Assembly (NCBI GenBank): GCA_021201475.1
Contig: JAJQEV010000002.1
Coordinates: forward strand, 1-61,150
From: Clostridiales bacterium
Lineage (GTDB): Bacteria; Bacillota; Clostridia; Oscillospirales; Oscillospiraceae
Reading direction: 5' to 3'
DNA: 61,150 nucleotides
Within the stretch, counting starts at the first letter, position 1. Every line of letters begins with the position of its first letter. Made by a program: the position numbers and the translations under genes. Shown piece by piece: positions 24,032-31,937 of the stretch. The notes below the pieces were generated by a model. It had not been told where the DNA came from. It did no database searches and saw only the letters and a program-made list of their open reading frames with translations.

Positions 24032-24898
24032 TTACTTCTTTTTTTTCGGCTTCTCCCAGGCCTCCACATCGTACTGCGCCATAAAGGCCTCGTATTCGTC
24101 CACCACTTCATTCGTGGGGCCTATTTTAAGGATGTCGCCGTCATGGAGCCAAATCACCTTTTCGCAGTTGGTGCGGATGGTCTCCGGGTTGTGAGAGACA
24201 ATAACCACCGTACGGCTCTTCTCACTGATGAGTTCAGCCATCTTCCGTCCGCTCTTCTTTTTAAAGTGAGAGTCGCCTACGGACAGCACTTCGTCCACCA
24301 GGATGATATCCGTCTTGAGGATGGCCGTAATGGCGAAGCCCAGCTTGGACTGCATACCGCTGGAATAGGTGCGCACCGGCTGCTCAATAAAACGGCCCAA
24401 CTCGGAGAATTCGATGATTTCATCGATCTGATCGTCAATTTCCGCCTTGCTGAAGCCCAGCAGCAGACCAGAGAGGTAGATATTCTCCCGCCCGGACAGC
24501 TGCATCTGGAAGCCCACGCCCAGCGCCAGCAGGGAAACCGTGTTCCCATGCAGGTTCACGTTGCCTTTATCCGGCTCAAAAATGCCGGCCAGCACCCGCA
24601 GCAGGGTGGATTTTCCGCTGCCGTTCCGCCCGATCAGGCCAATAATTTCTCCCTTTTCAACCTCGAAGGAAACGCCGTGGAGGGCCTCAAAATGCTCCAC
24701 ACGGCCCTTCTTTTTGAAGGCATCGTCCTTGAAGCCGGAGGCCTGCCTGATGTTGCGGCGCTTCACCGGCGCGATGGAACGGTAGCTCAGGTAGACATCC
24801 TTCGCAGTAATGGCGGGCCGATGGAGGTTCTCCTGCTCCGCCGCCTCCTGCGCCATTGCCTCCGTCTGCTGGCGTTGATTCGATTCAAAAAAACTCAT
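24032..24898 (-). CDS. ABC transporter ATPase of the polysaccharide/teichoic-acid export type (TagH-like)
   Basis: A 288-residue ATPase. Walker A GRNGSGKS lies at 90-97; NTVSLLALGVGFQMQLSGREN is typical of the TagH/KpsT/RfbE polysaccharide-export group. The signature YSSGMQSKL and Walker B ILVDEVLSVGD follow. The N-terminal 30 residues are Gln/Glu-rich. Its usual ABC-2 permease (TagG type) is not in the window, so it is an orphan here. The ATG at 24898 is preferred; the RBS is weak. The gene is linked to glmM, which supports an envelope-polymer role. Confidence 0.9.
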   Translation of the reverse strand: MSFFESNQRQQTEAMAQEAAEQENLHRPAITAKDVYLSYRSIAPVKRRNIRQASGFKDDAFKKKGRVEHFEALHGVSFEVEKGEIIGLIGRNGSGKSTLLRVLAGIFEPDKGNVNLHGNTVSLLALGVGFQMQLSGRENIYLSGLLLGFSKAEIDDQIDEIIEFSELGRFIEQPVRTYSSGMQSKLGFAITAILKTDIILVDEVLSVGDSHFKKKSGRKMAELISEKSRTVVIVSHNPETIRTNCEKVIWLHDGDILKIGPTNEVVDEYEAFMAQYDVEAWEKPKKKK

Positions 24899-24927
24899 AC
24901 TATCACAACTTTTCACAGATTACGTTC

Positions 24928-24956
24928 ATCATACCACGTTCTTCCGGTTTTGGCAA
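24928..24956 (-). promoter_or_regulatory. Promoter of the ABC ATPase-glmM unit
   Basis: Reverse strand TTGCCA (24951-24956), a 17-base spacer and TATGAT (24928-24933). Confidence 0.78.
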
Positions 24957-25000
24957 GTCCGGCATGAAGTTCCTTTCGCCTGGAGGCGCACAAAAGAGAA

Positions 25001-25032
25001 AGACCGGCCTTCGGTCTCCCGAAAGCCGGTCT
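25001..25032 (-). terminator. Terminator of the nitroreductase gene
   Basis: AGACCGGC / GCCGGTCT with an inner TCGG / CCGA stem. It is followed on the reverse strand by TTTCTCTTTT. Confidence 0.78.
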
Positions 25033-25041
25033 CATGCAACG

Positions 25042-25569
25042 TCACCAGGTTTCAAAGTGAACGCAGTCCGCCTCATAGCGCTTCTCCTTGGCCGGTTCTT
25101 CCTCCTCCGGGTCAGGGTAGCCAAAGGCGATGACGGAGTGGGGCACAATGTGCTCCGGCAGGCCGAACAGCGCCGCCTGCTTCTCCACCCGCTCCATCTG
25201 GGGGTAGGTGCCCAGCCAGACAGAGCCGATGCCCATGGCGTGGGCCGCCAGAATCATGTTCTGCGCGGCGATAGCGCCATCAATGATCCAATAGTCCGGG
25301 GCGGGCTGGAAGGCCTTTTGCAGGTCTCCGCACACCAGGATGCCCAGGGCCGCCTTCCGCAGCGGGGTAGCCGGGCGGCCGTTGGCGTCCGCCATTTTGT
25401 TCAGCGTCTCCCTGTCCCGCACCACCACAAAGGACCAGTCCCGCCGGTTGGCGCAACTGGGGCCGCTCATGCCGGCCTCCAAAATCTTCCGCACCTCATC
25501 GTCGCCGATAGGCCGCTCCAGATAGCTGCGGATGCTGGTTCTGGTCATAATCGCTTTATATGCTTCCAT
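25042..25569 (-). CDS. Nitroreductase-family flavoprotein
   Basis: A 175-residue FMN-dependent nitroreductase-family protein: TRTSIRSYLERPI at the N-terminus binds FMN phosphate, and MGIGSVWLGTYP near residue 120 is the second conserved strip. Cytoplasmic, NAD(P)H-using reductases of this group act on quinones, nitroaromatics or flavins, and the natural substrate is not evident. The start at 25569 has GGAGGAATCAATT upstream. It is a single-gene unit with its own promoter and terminator. A second, distinct nitroreductase lies at 57317-57898. Confidence 0.9.
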   Translation of the reverse strand: MEAYKAIMTRTSIRSYLERPIGDDEVRKILEAGMSGPSCANRRDWSFVVVRDRETLNKMADANGRPATPLRKAALGILVCGDLQKAFQPAPDYWIIDGAIAAQNMILAAHAMGIGSVWLGTYPQMERVEKQAALFGLPEHIVPHSVIAFGYPDPEEEEPAKEKRYEADCVHFETW

Positions 25570-25609
25570 AATTGATTCCTCCATTGCTGTGTTTTTTGTT
25601 TGTGATACT

Positions 25610-25638
25610 ATTATACAAAACTCAGCCGGATTTGTAAA
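25610..25638 (-). promoter_or_regulatory. Promoter of the nitroreductase gene
   Basis: Reverse strand TTTACA (25633-25638), a 17-base spacer and TATAAT (25610-25615). It lies directly beyond the spoIIIAH stop. Confidence 0.82.
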
Positions 25639-25665
25639 GTTTTTTTCAGGGAACCTTATCGCATC

Positions 25666-26301
25666 TCACTCCGCAGTAATGATCTTGACATCACTGGCAG
25701 AAAATTCCGTCTCCCCGCATACGATATCCGTGATTTTCGCAATGTCGGAGGCCTCCAACTCCCCGTTCTCCGTGCTGACCACTACGCTGACGGAGCTGTC
25801 CCCGATGAATGCCACGCAATCCGCATAGCCCTTCGCCGTCACCAGGCTTTCAATTTGGGATTCCGCCAGGGTAGCCGCAGCCATTGCCGTGATGGACTCC
25901 GCCGCCGTGTTGACCGCATCGCTGTCCGCCGAGGGGTCATCCACCGTCTCCTGGAGAATGCTCAGGGCGCTGTCCCGGGCCTCCTCCCGGTTCAGGCGGG
26001 CGGTGTCGAAGTAATCGGATTCCTCGGCGGCGGTCTGGGACGCGTCCTCTTCCGCCAGGGCGTGCTCCGCAAGGGCGTCCTCCTCCTCGCTCTCGCCGGA
26101 GGCCGTGTCCACGCTGTCCTCCATCGTCAGCTCCTCCTGGGCGCTGACCAACTCCGTCTCACCCAGGGTCTTTTCCGCCACCGCTTCCGAAGTGGAGCCT
26201 GACACGCTCTCCGTTTGGTCATAGGACCAGTTCAAATAGACTGCCACGCAGACGAACAGCACGATGGCTGCCACCACAGCATTCCGTTTCCAGATTTTCA
26301 A
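25666..26301 (-). CDS. spoIIIAH: Stage III sporulation protein AH
   Basis: A 211-residue SpoIIIAH. One N-terminal transmembrane helix (NAVVAAIVLFVCVAVYLNW) is followed by a Glu/Ser-rich linker and the C-terminal ring-building domain that pairs with forespore SpoIIQ across the septum. Translation starts at TTG (26301-26299) with GGAGG 9 bases upstream. It is the last gene of the eight-gene operon. No terminator is visible; the promoter of the next gene follows at once. Confidence 0.95.
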   Translation of the reverse strand: MKIWKRNAVVAAIVLFVCVAVYLNWSYDQTESVSGSTSEAVAEKTLGETELVSAQEELTMEDSVDTASGESEEEDALAEHALAEEDASQTAAEESDYFDTARLNREEARDSALSILQETVDDPSADSDAVNTAAESITAMAAATLAESQIESLVTAKGYADCVAFIGDSSVSVVVSTENGELEASDIAKITDIVCGETEFSASDVKIITAE

Positions 26302-26303
26302 TG

Positions 26304-26819
26304 TTACGAACCTCCTGCTCTCGCACAGATTGAAATTTGCTCCGAGCTTAGCCCGGTCAGCGCCTTGACGGCGCTCAACACCTGCAGCTTGACGGTGGCA
26401 TTGTTTCCCCCGTCGCAGACCACCAGCACCCCCTGAAAGGTGGGATAGATTGTCTGCACCGTGACGGTGGACTGTTGCGCGCTGCCGTCCTTGGTCAGCA
26501 CCGTCTCCGTCTTGGTGGAGCTCTCCCCCACCGTCTCATCCGTGGCCAGCACCTGCCTGCTGCTGGCGGACAGCGTGACCAGCACTTCCACCTCCCCCAC
26601 GTCCTCGATTTGCCCGATAACGGCTGCCAGCCGCTCCTCTAAGGCGGTGACATCGAACGCCTCCACAGCGGTTTCCGCCTCGTCCTCCTGTTCTGCGTCC
26701 GATTCCGTCTGCCAGTCAATGGGGAACGCCAGCAGCAGGACGCCCGCCAGCAGCACGATTCCCGCATATTGAAATCGCTTCAGAACTTCCTTCCCCTTTT
26801 TCCAGTCAGGGGCCCGCAT
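26304..26819 (-). CDS. spoIIIAG: Stage III sporulation protein AG
   Basis: A 171-residue SpoIIIAG: an N-terminal helix (FQYAGIVLLAGVLLLAFPI), an acidic linker and a ring-building domain with GQIEDVGEVEVLVTL and YPTFQGVLVVCDGG. SpoIIIAG forms a large ring in the mother-cell-to-forespore channel. The order AF-AG-AH is kept, with 2 bases to AH and 19 to AF. Confidence 0.95.
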   Translation of the reverse strand: MRAPDWKKGKEVLKRFQYAGIVLLAGVLLLAFPIDWQTESDAEQEDEAETAVEAFDVTALEERLAAVIGQIEDVGEVEVLVTLSASSRQVLATDETVGESSTKTETVLTKDGSAQQSTVTVQTIYPTFQGVLVVCDGGNNATVKLQVLSAVKALTGLSSEQISICARAGGS

Positions 26820-26838
26820 CCTGTCTCACCTCTTCCGC

Positions 26839-27315
26839 CTACGTAAAGTGTATTTGCTCCTCCGATAGGGCGAAAGCCCCCTGAATCAGCGTCCGCAGCG
26901 CCTCCCGCTGGGCCTCCTGGGTAACGCCCCCGATTTCCACCGCCACAGGCAGGGTCAGGCCGTCCTCGCTCTGGGCGCAGGTGACGATGACGCTGCAGGG
27001 GATTCCCTGCTCCTCGGCCTCTGCCTGAATATATGCCGCCGCTTCCTCCGCTATGATGGTTTCCTCCAATGAAAGTTCTACCTGGTTCAACTGCTCCGCC
27101 TCCTCTGCTATCTCGCTTTGCCAGCTGTGCAGCTCCCCCAGCAGGCGCTCATAGGAGTCTCCCAGCAGCGGGCGCACCAGAACGAAGAACAGCAACAGAC
27201 CGCACCCCAGCCTGCTCACCGCCTTCACGCTGCCCTCCGGTATCATGGCCTCAAGGACTCCCACCAGAAGGGCCGCCGCCGTAATGCTCAGCAGCCAGCT
27301 TCCCAGGCCGCTCAT
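26839..27315 (-). CDS. spoIIIAF: Stage III sporulation protein AF
   Basis: A 158-residue SpoIIIAF: two transmembrane helices (LLSITAAALLVGVLEAMI and LGCGLLLFFVLVRPLLG), then a soluble ring-building-like domain. The ATG at 27315 overlaps the spoIIIAE stop (ATGA). A longer open frame upstream lies over spoIIIAE and is not used. It is part of the channel basal platform. Confidence 0.93.
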   Translation of the reverse strand: MSGLGSWLLSITAAALLVGVLEAMIPEGSVKAVSRLGCGLLLFFVLVRPLLGDSYERLLGELHSWQSEIAEEAEQLNQVELSLEETIIAEEAAAYIQAEAEEQGIPCSVIVTCAQSEDGLTLPVAVEIGGVTQEAQREALRTLIQGAFALSEEQIHFT

Positions 27316-28415
27316 GTAGGCAGCACCGCCGCCATGGCCGCAAAGATGGAGATGAGGGTCAGTAGGGCGCAGGCCCCCGTCATCCCCAGCACCAGCCCAA
27401 AGGCGGAACCCAGCTCCTCGATCAGCCCGGACAGCCCCGCATTGGGGAACACCGCCGCCAGCACCGCCACCGCCCGATACAGGAGGTACTGCATCCCCAG
27501 CCGGAGGAAGGGGGTCAGGCAGAAGCCCAGCACCGCCAGCACCCCAAAGATGCCCAGCACGCTGCGGAGCAGCCCTGCCCCGGCCAGCAGGGTATCGGCG
27601 GCGTCGGACAGGATGCCCCCCACCACCGGCACCAGGCCGCTGATGGCGGATTTCGTCAGCCGGGCCGTCATGGCGTCGGTTTCCCCCGCCGCCAGGCTGG
27701 CGAAGGAGAGGAACGCTGTATACACCATCAGGACCCCTTTCAGCGCCGCAGTGACGCACCATTTCAGCAATCCTGCCACCGCCGACAGCCCCCGGTTGCC
27801 GGTGGCGCAGGCCCCCGCAGTCATGGCGATGTAACCGTAGACCAGCGGCAGGAACAGCCGATCCACCAGGCTTATCAGCACACTGGAGCAAAGCAGCGTA
27901 GCCGCCTGCCGCACCGCTGCGCCGGTGACGTTCCCTGCCGCGGCACAGGCCGTCGCCATCACGGGGGTCAAAATCTGGGTGAAGGCATCCAGCTCCTGAA
28001 TCGTCTCCCGCCCCAGGTCAATGAGGTTCCCCGCATCGGCCACCGCCAGCCCCGTCACCGTCAGGGCGGCAACGACGCGGACGCCGTCCTGCCACTCGCC
28101 CGCCACACTCACCCCCAGCCCCGCCATCATCTCGGCCAGCAGCACGGTGAGCAGCAGCAGGACGCCGGAGCGAAGGGCTTCTTTCAGCAGCCCCGCCAGC
28201 TCCTCCTCCGCCCTGTCCAGCAGGTCGCTCAGGCCCGCAGCCAGGTCAATGTCCCAGTCCAGGGTCTGCTCCACCACGTCCTCCCCCGCTTCGGCCACCT
28301 CATCCGCCCCGGCGACGTCCCACACCTCGTCCAGGATGTCAGCAGCCTCCGCAGCGGGAACGCAGAGCAGCCACAGCAGCAGGGCGGCTGCAGCCACCGC
28401 ACTCCACCGCCTCAC
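27312..28415 (-). CDS. spoIIIAE: Stage III sporulation protein AE
   Basis: A 367-residue polytopic membrane protein, the largest of the operon. A signal-like segment (VAAAALLLWLLCVPAAEA) leads, then six to seven hydrophobic helices with GLVPVVGGILSDAADTLL as a conserved region. Translation starts at GTG (28415-28413), overlapping the spoIIIAD stop (GTGA). SpoIIIAE is part of the SpoIIIA-SpoIIQ channel. Confidence 0.93.
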   Translation of the reverse strand: MRRWSAVAAAALLLWLLCVPAAEAADILDEVWDVAGADEVAEAGEDVVEQTLDWDIDLAAGLSDLLDRAEEELAGLLKEALRSGVLLLLTVLLAEMMAGLGVSVAGEWQDGVRVVAALTVTGLAVADAGNLIDLGRETIQELDAFTQILTPVMATACAAAGNVTGAAVRQAATLLCSSVLISLVDRLFLPLVYGYIAMTAGACATGNRGLSAVAGLLKWCVTAALKGVLMVYTAFLSFASLAAGETDAMTARLTKSAISGLVPVVGGILSDAADTLLAGAGLLRSVLGIFGVLAVLGFCLTPFLRLGMQYLLYRAVAVLAAVFPNAGLSGLIEELGSAFGLVLGMTGACALLTLISIFAAMAAVLPT

Positions 28416-28798
28416 AGCAGCTCCGCCACCAGCGTCAGCACCGCGTGAACCAGCGGCGCCGCCAGACACAGCGCCAACAGGGAGCCGCACAGCTGCACCG
28501 TAGCGGCAATGGCGGTTTGCCCCGCGTCCCGGGCCACCGAGGCCGTCAGCATGGTGACGATGGCCACCGCCGCCGTTTTCATCAGGGGGCGCACCAGGTC
28601 GCTGTCCACCTCCGCGCAGTCCACCAGCTCCCGGATGAGGGCCACCAATCCGCTGAGCTGCTCCAGCACCAGATAGAGCACCACTCCGCAGGTGCCCAGG
28701 CCCAGCAGCAGCGCCAGCTCCCCCTGCTGCCGATTCAGCAGTAGGGTGCAAACGGAGCCAACCACCGCCACCGCCGCCACTTGCAGCATCACCTCCAT
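28412..28798 (-). CDS. spoIIIAD: Stage III sporulation protein AD
   Basis: A 128-residue membrane protein with three to four helices and the SpoIIIAC/AD-family pattern (AIVTMLTASVARDAGQTAIA). ATG 28798 forms a TGATG junction with the spoIIIAC stop; a GTG one codon earlier is equally possible. Confidence 0.92.
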   Translation of the reverse strand: MEVMLQVAAVAVVGSVCTLLLNRQQGELALLLGLGTCGVVLYLVLEQLSGLVALIRELVDCAEVDSDLVRPLMKTAAVAIVTMLTASVARDAGQTAIAATVQLCGSLLALCLAAPLVHAVLTLVAELL

Positions 28799-28998
28799 CA
28801 CAGGTCAAACAGGGTGCGGATCAACTCAAACAGGTCGCTGATTTCCTGCACCACCAGCATCAGCACCACCACCAGCCCCGCCAGCGTGACCATGGTGGCC
28901 TGCTCATCCCGGCCGGAGCGGGTCAGCACCTGATTGAGCACCGCCACCAAAATGCCGATGGCGGCAATCCTGAAGATGAGATCGACATCCATTTCCAT
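28798..28998 (-). CDS. spoIIIAC: Stage III sporulation protein AC
   Basis: A 66-residue, two-helix protein (LIFRIAAIGILVAVLNQVL and TLAGLVVVLMLVVQEI), of normal length for SpoIIIAC. It lies 6 bases after spoIIIAB and overlaps spoIIIAD. Confidence 0.93.
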   Translation of the reverse strand: MEMDVDLIFRIAAIGILVAVLNQVLTRSGRDEQATMVTLAGLVVVLMLVVQEISDLFELIRTLFDL

Positions 28999-29004
28999 AC
29001 CATC

Positions 29005-29511
29005 TTATAAAAGCAGTACCAGCAGAAACACCGCCGTGCAGGAGCCAAGAGCCAGGGTCAGACGGCTGGTTTGCTTTTCCTCCTCCTTTGCGCTCTGTAA
29101 TTCCTCCTGTAGGGTCTGGGCAGCGGTGTGCAGCCCTTTGCGTTGCTCCCGGGCGTCATAGCGCCCCAATATCTGCCCTGCGGCGTCAAACGCCGCCTTT
29201 GCGGAAGAAGGCAGCGCCAGGGCCTCCCCTTCCTCCCTCCAAAGCTCTGCCAGAGGGCGCTCTCCGTTCCGGTTCAGTGCCTCCCCTACGTTCCGGAAAA
29301 AGCGGGAGGCAGAGCCTGCAACGGACTGCGCCGCCAGCTCCAACAGGGTCGCCGTATCCGGCTCCCCACGGCCAAGCTCCCGCTCCATCAGCAGCAGCGC
29401 CGCAATCAACTGCTCCAGGGTGCGCAGCACCTCCCTGCGTTGCCAGGTGAGATGCAGCGCCCCGCCCACGCAGGCCAGCACCACCAGCCCTCCCCCTATC
29501 AGCCTTTGCAT
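29005..29511 (-). CDS. spoIIIAB: Stage III sporulation protein AB
   Basis: A 168-residue SpoIIIAB with a hydrophobic helix at each end (GGGLVVLACVGGALHLTW and LALGSCTAVFLLVLLL) and a central helical region related to the type II secretion GspF fold. ATG 29511 is chosen because it gives the conserved MQRLIGG start; it overlaps spoIIIAA by 13 bases. Confidence 0.93.
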   Translation of the reverse strand: MQRLIGGGLVVLACVGGALHLTWQRREVLRTLEQLIAALLLMERELGRGEPDTATLLELAAQSVAGSASRFFRNVGEALNRNGERPLAELWREEGEALALPSSAKAAFDAAGQILGRYDAREQRKGLHTAAQTLQEELQSAKEEEKQTSRLTLALGSCTAVFLLVLLL

Positions 29512-30407
29512 GGTAGCGCCTCCACCGTGCAGGACCGCCGCTGGCCCTCTCTGCGCAGGATGCACACCTGCTGAAAAATCCCCTGCTCCAGCAGCTCCCG
29601 GTACAGGGGGCGCTGGCCCAGCTCCTCCACCCCGGCGGCATGGGCGGTGGCCAGCAGCGCCACACCGCAGTTCGCCGCGCTGCTCAGGGCCGCCACGTCC
29701 TCCGGCGCGGTGATTTCATCCGCCGCCAACAGCTGCGGCCCCATGCCCCGCAGAAGCTGCATCAGTCCCTGGGCCTTGGGGCAGCCGTCCAGCACATCGG
29801 TGGTGGGCCCCACATCCATCTGGGGAACCCCCTTCCACAGGGCGGCCACCTCCCCCCGTTCGTCCGCCAGGCCAATGCGCAGATGATAACGCAGGCTGAT
29901 GAGGCGAATCAAATCCCGCAACAGAGTGGTCTTGCCGTAGCCCGGCGGCGAGAGGATCAGGGTGCTGCTGGGCCGCTCCCCCTGATACACCTGGGCGACC
30001 ACCGGCTCGGCAAAGCCATGCACCGGCCTGGCGATGCGGATGGCCAGGGATGACAGCTCCCGGAAGCCAGTGATGCTGCCCTCCCGCACGGTGACCGTGC
30101 CGCACAGCCCCAGCCGATGCCCCCCTTTCAGGGGCAGAAAGCCGGATTTCAGCTTTTCCGCCGCGTTTTGGAAGCTGGCCCGGGTGGCCAACTCCACCAC
30201 CAGGGAAAGGTCGTCCGCCGACACCGGCAGCGCCTCGCCCCCCAGCATAACCTGCTCCTCCCTGCCGTCTGCTCCGGTCAGGAACATTCCCCGCCCCGCC
30301 CGCAGGCGAATCTCCTCATAGCGGCCCCGCTCCCCCTTGGTCAGGGCGGCAAGCCGCAGTTCCCTTGGCAGGCAGGTCGCCGCCTGCTCCAACGCCGTAT
30401 CGTTCAT
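29499..30407 (-). CDS. spoIIIAA: Stage III sporulation protein AA (ATPase)
   Basis: A 302-residue secretion-type ATPase, first gene of spoIIIA. Walker A SPPGYGKTT and Walker B AADEIT region are present, with the N-terminal domain FLPLKGGHRLGLCGT typical of SpoIIIAA. The ATG at 30407 gives normal length; longer readings run through the lgt terminator. The operon should be transcribed in the mother cell by sigma-E in known spore-formers, but a convincing sigma-E box was not found here (weak CATAGAGT near 30465 only). Confidence 0.95.
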   Translation of the reverse strand: MNDTALEQAATCLPRELRLAALTKGERGRYEEIRLRAGRGMFLTGADGREEQVMLGGEALPVSADDLSLVVELATRASFQNAAEKLKSGFLPLKGGHRLGLCGTVTVREGSITGFRELSSLAIRIARPVHGFAEPVVAQVYQGERPSSTLILSPPGYGKTTLLRDLIRLISLRYHLRIGLADERGEVAALWKGVPQMDVGPTTDVLDGCPKAQGLMQLLRGMGPQLLAADEITAPEDVAALSSAANCGVALLATAHAAGVEELGQRPLYRELLEQGIFQQVCILRREGQRRSCTVEALPCKG

Positions 30408-30493
30408 GGTGTACCCCGCTTTCCGGGGTGCGCAGACAGGCGCGCCCCTGTTTCCTGTTGCCACTCTATGCGCAGCGGGACAGGCATAGAACA

Positions 30494-30532
30494 AAAAGAA
30501 CGCCTCAGGTGTGACCCTGAGTGCGTTCTTTT
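30494..30532. terminator. Terminator between lgt and spoIIIAA
   Basis: AAAAGAACGC and GCGTTCTTTT form a 10-bp stem with an inner CAGG / CCTG. On the reverse strand it ends in TTTTT, closing lgt. Confidence 0.82.
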
Positions 30533-30557
30533 CATACATATAATATGTGGAGTTGCC

Positions 30558-31682
30558 TTATTCTGCAGCAGGTTCGCCGTCCTTCTCCGGTGGCTGGGGC
30601 TGCTCTGTTTTTTCGTCGTCAGAATCCTCTGCGGCTTGCGCTGTTTCCGCGACGCTGTCCGGTTCTCCTTCTGCGTTTTCCGGTTCCCCGGTGCTGTCCG
30701 CTTCCGCTTCGGCGGTTTCCGGCTCCGCGACGCTGTCCGGTTCCGCTTCGGCGGTTTCCTCCGGGGCATCGGTGGCAGGCTGGGGCTGCGTCTCCTCCTG
30801 GGTCGCCTCCGGCTCCTCTGCCTGCGCCTCCCGCAGCTCGGAGCGTGGGCTGTTGACTAAGAGTTTTTCCTTCGGGTGCTTCCGGAACAGCTGAATCACC
30901 AAAATTTGCACCGTAACAATTACCGTCACCAGCGCCACCAGTTGGGACACCCGGATACCGGTGTCGAACAGGTACAGGCTGTCCGTCCGCATCCCCTCAA
31001 TGAAAAAGCGGCCCAAGCCGTACCAGAACAGATAGCAGAGGAAGATTTGACCGTCATACTTCCGATGCCTGCGGACGAGGAAATAGAGCAGCAGAAACCC
31101 TAACAGGTTCCACAGCGACTCATACAGAAAGGTGGGGTGAACCTCGATGTAATCGCCGTTTTGCAGGGTCAGGCCCATGCGCCAGACGGCGGTGCAGGTG
31201 CCGCCATACGCCTCCTGGTTGACGAAGTTGCCCCAGCGGCCAATCAGCTGACCGATCAGCAGGCCATAGGCGCAGACATCCGCCACCGCCCCGAACCTGT
31301 GGTGGCGCACTACGCAGAAGATCAGACAGGTAATCACCGCACCGATGATGCCGCCGTAGATGGCAAGCCCGCCGTCCCAAATGGCGATGGCCTCTGCCCA
31401 GTCAAATGTACCGTCCGCATTGTAGTAAAGGCTCTGATAGAAGACCACATAATACGCTCTGGCGCAGACAATGGCAATGGGAGCCGCAAAGAACAGCATA
31501 TCCAACACGGTATCCGATTTCAGCCCCCACTCCCTGGTCAGATGGCAGGCGCACAGCACCCCCAGCAAAAAGCCGCAGGCGATGATGACGCCGTACCAGT
31601 AGATGTCCTTCCCAAAAACAGATAAGGCCACCCGCTCGATCTGGAACGTCAGCCCCAAACCCGGAAATACAATAGGATTCAT
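30558..31682 (-). CDS. lgt: Prolipoprotein diacylglyceryl transferase with a long acidic C-terminal tail
   Basis: A 374-residue Lgt; the enzyme adds diacylglycerol from phosphatidylglycerol to the lipobox cysteine of prolipoproteins. About seven membrane helices are visible, with IWDGGLAIYGGIIG (101-114) and the Lgt signature GRWGNFVNQEAYGG (148-161). The catalytic part ends near residue 275. A roughly 100-residue Glu/Pro/Ala-rich tail with imperfect repeats (EPETAEAEADS, EPENAEGEPDS) follows and is not part of the usual enzyme. The start at 31682 follows GGAGGTTTGTG. It has its own promoter and a 190-base structured leader. The window encodes at least two predicted lipoproteins it would process. 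Confidence 0.95.
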   Translation of the reverse strand: MNPIVFPGLGLTFQIERVALSVFGKDIYWYGVIIACGFLLGVLCACHLTREWGLKSDTVLDMLFFAAPIAIVCARAYYVVFYQSLYYNADGTFDWAEAIAIWDGGLAIYGGIIGAVITCLIFCVVRHHRFGAVADVCAYGLLIGQLIGRWGNFVNQEAYGGTCTAVWRMGLTLQNGDYIEVHPTFLYESLWNLLGFLLLYFLVRRHRKYDGQIFLCYLFWYGLGRFFIEGMRTDSLYLFDTGIRVSQLVALVTVIVTVQILVIQLFRKHPKEKLLVNSPRSELREAQAEEPEATQEETQPQPATDAPEETAEAEPDSVAEPETAEAEADSTGEPENAEGEPDSVAETAQAAEDSDDEKTEQPQPPEKDGEPAAE

Positions 31683-31761
31683 AATGTACACAAACCTCCG
31701 TGTGCGCAGCAGCGCAAAAAATCTATGCCGGCTCTCCGGCAAGTGCTGCTTCAGCCTGCCC

Positions 31762-31834
31762 GCTGCCTCGGGGAATAAAAATCCCGAAGCAGCCCAGGTC
31801 GGTCGGACAGCGTGACAGAAACGGCTGTCCGACC
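31762..31834 (-). promoter_or_regulatory. Two strong hairpins in the lgt leader
   Basis: A perfect 11-bp stem GGTCGGACAGC / GCTGTCCGACC (31801-31834), and GCTGC(C)TCGGG / CCCGA(A)GCAGC (31762-31793). Both lie between the lgt promoter and its start. The second has an AT loop and no U run. No known riboswitch class was recognised. Confidence 0.45.
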
Positions 31835-31880
31835 CTTGAAGGCAGGTGCTGCAACAGGCCCAGTTGACCCGCTTTCCTGT

Positions 31881-31906
31881 GGTAACAAACTGTTACCTTT
31901 ATTATA
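31881..31906 (-). promoter_or_regulatory. lgt promoter with a palindromic operator candidate
   Basis: Reverse strand -10 TATAAT at 31901-31906, with only a weak -35. The perfect palindrome GGTAACA-AAC-TGTTACC (31881-31897) begins 3 bases past the -10, over the expected transcription start. That is a usual place for a repressor site. Confidence 0.55.
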
Positions 31907-31937
31907 CAGCATTTTTCAGATTTTGCACTACCTTTTT

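Noticed and set aside
30430..30480. Possible sigma-E promoter for spoIIIAA
   Set aside because: CATAGAGT matches the -10 only loosely and no good -35 lies 16 bases upstream, so it was not listed as a feature. A sigma-E promoter is expected on biological grounds.
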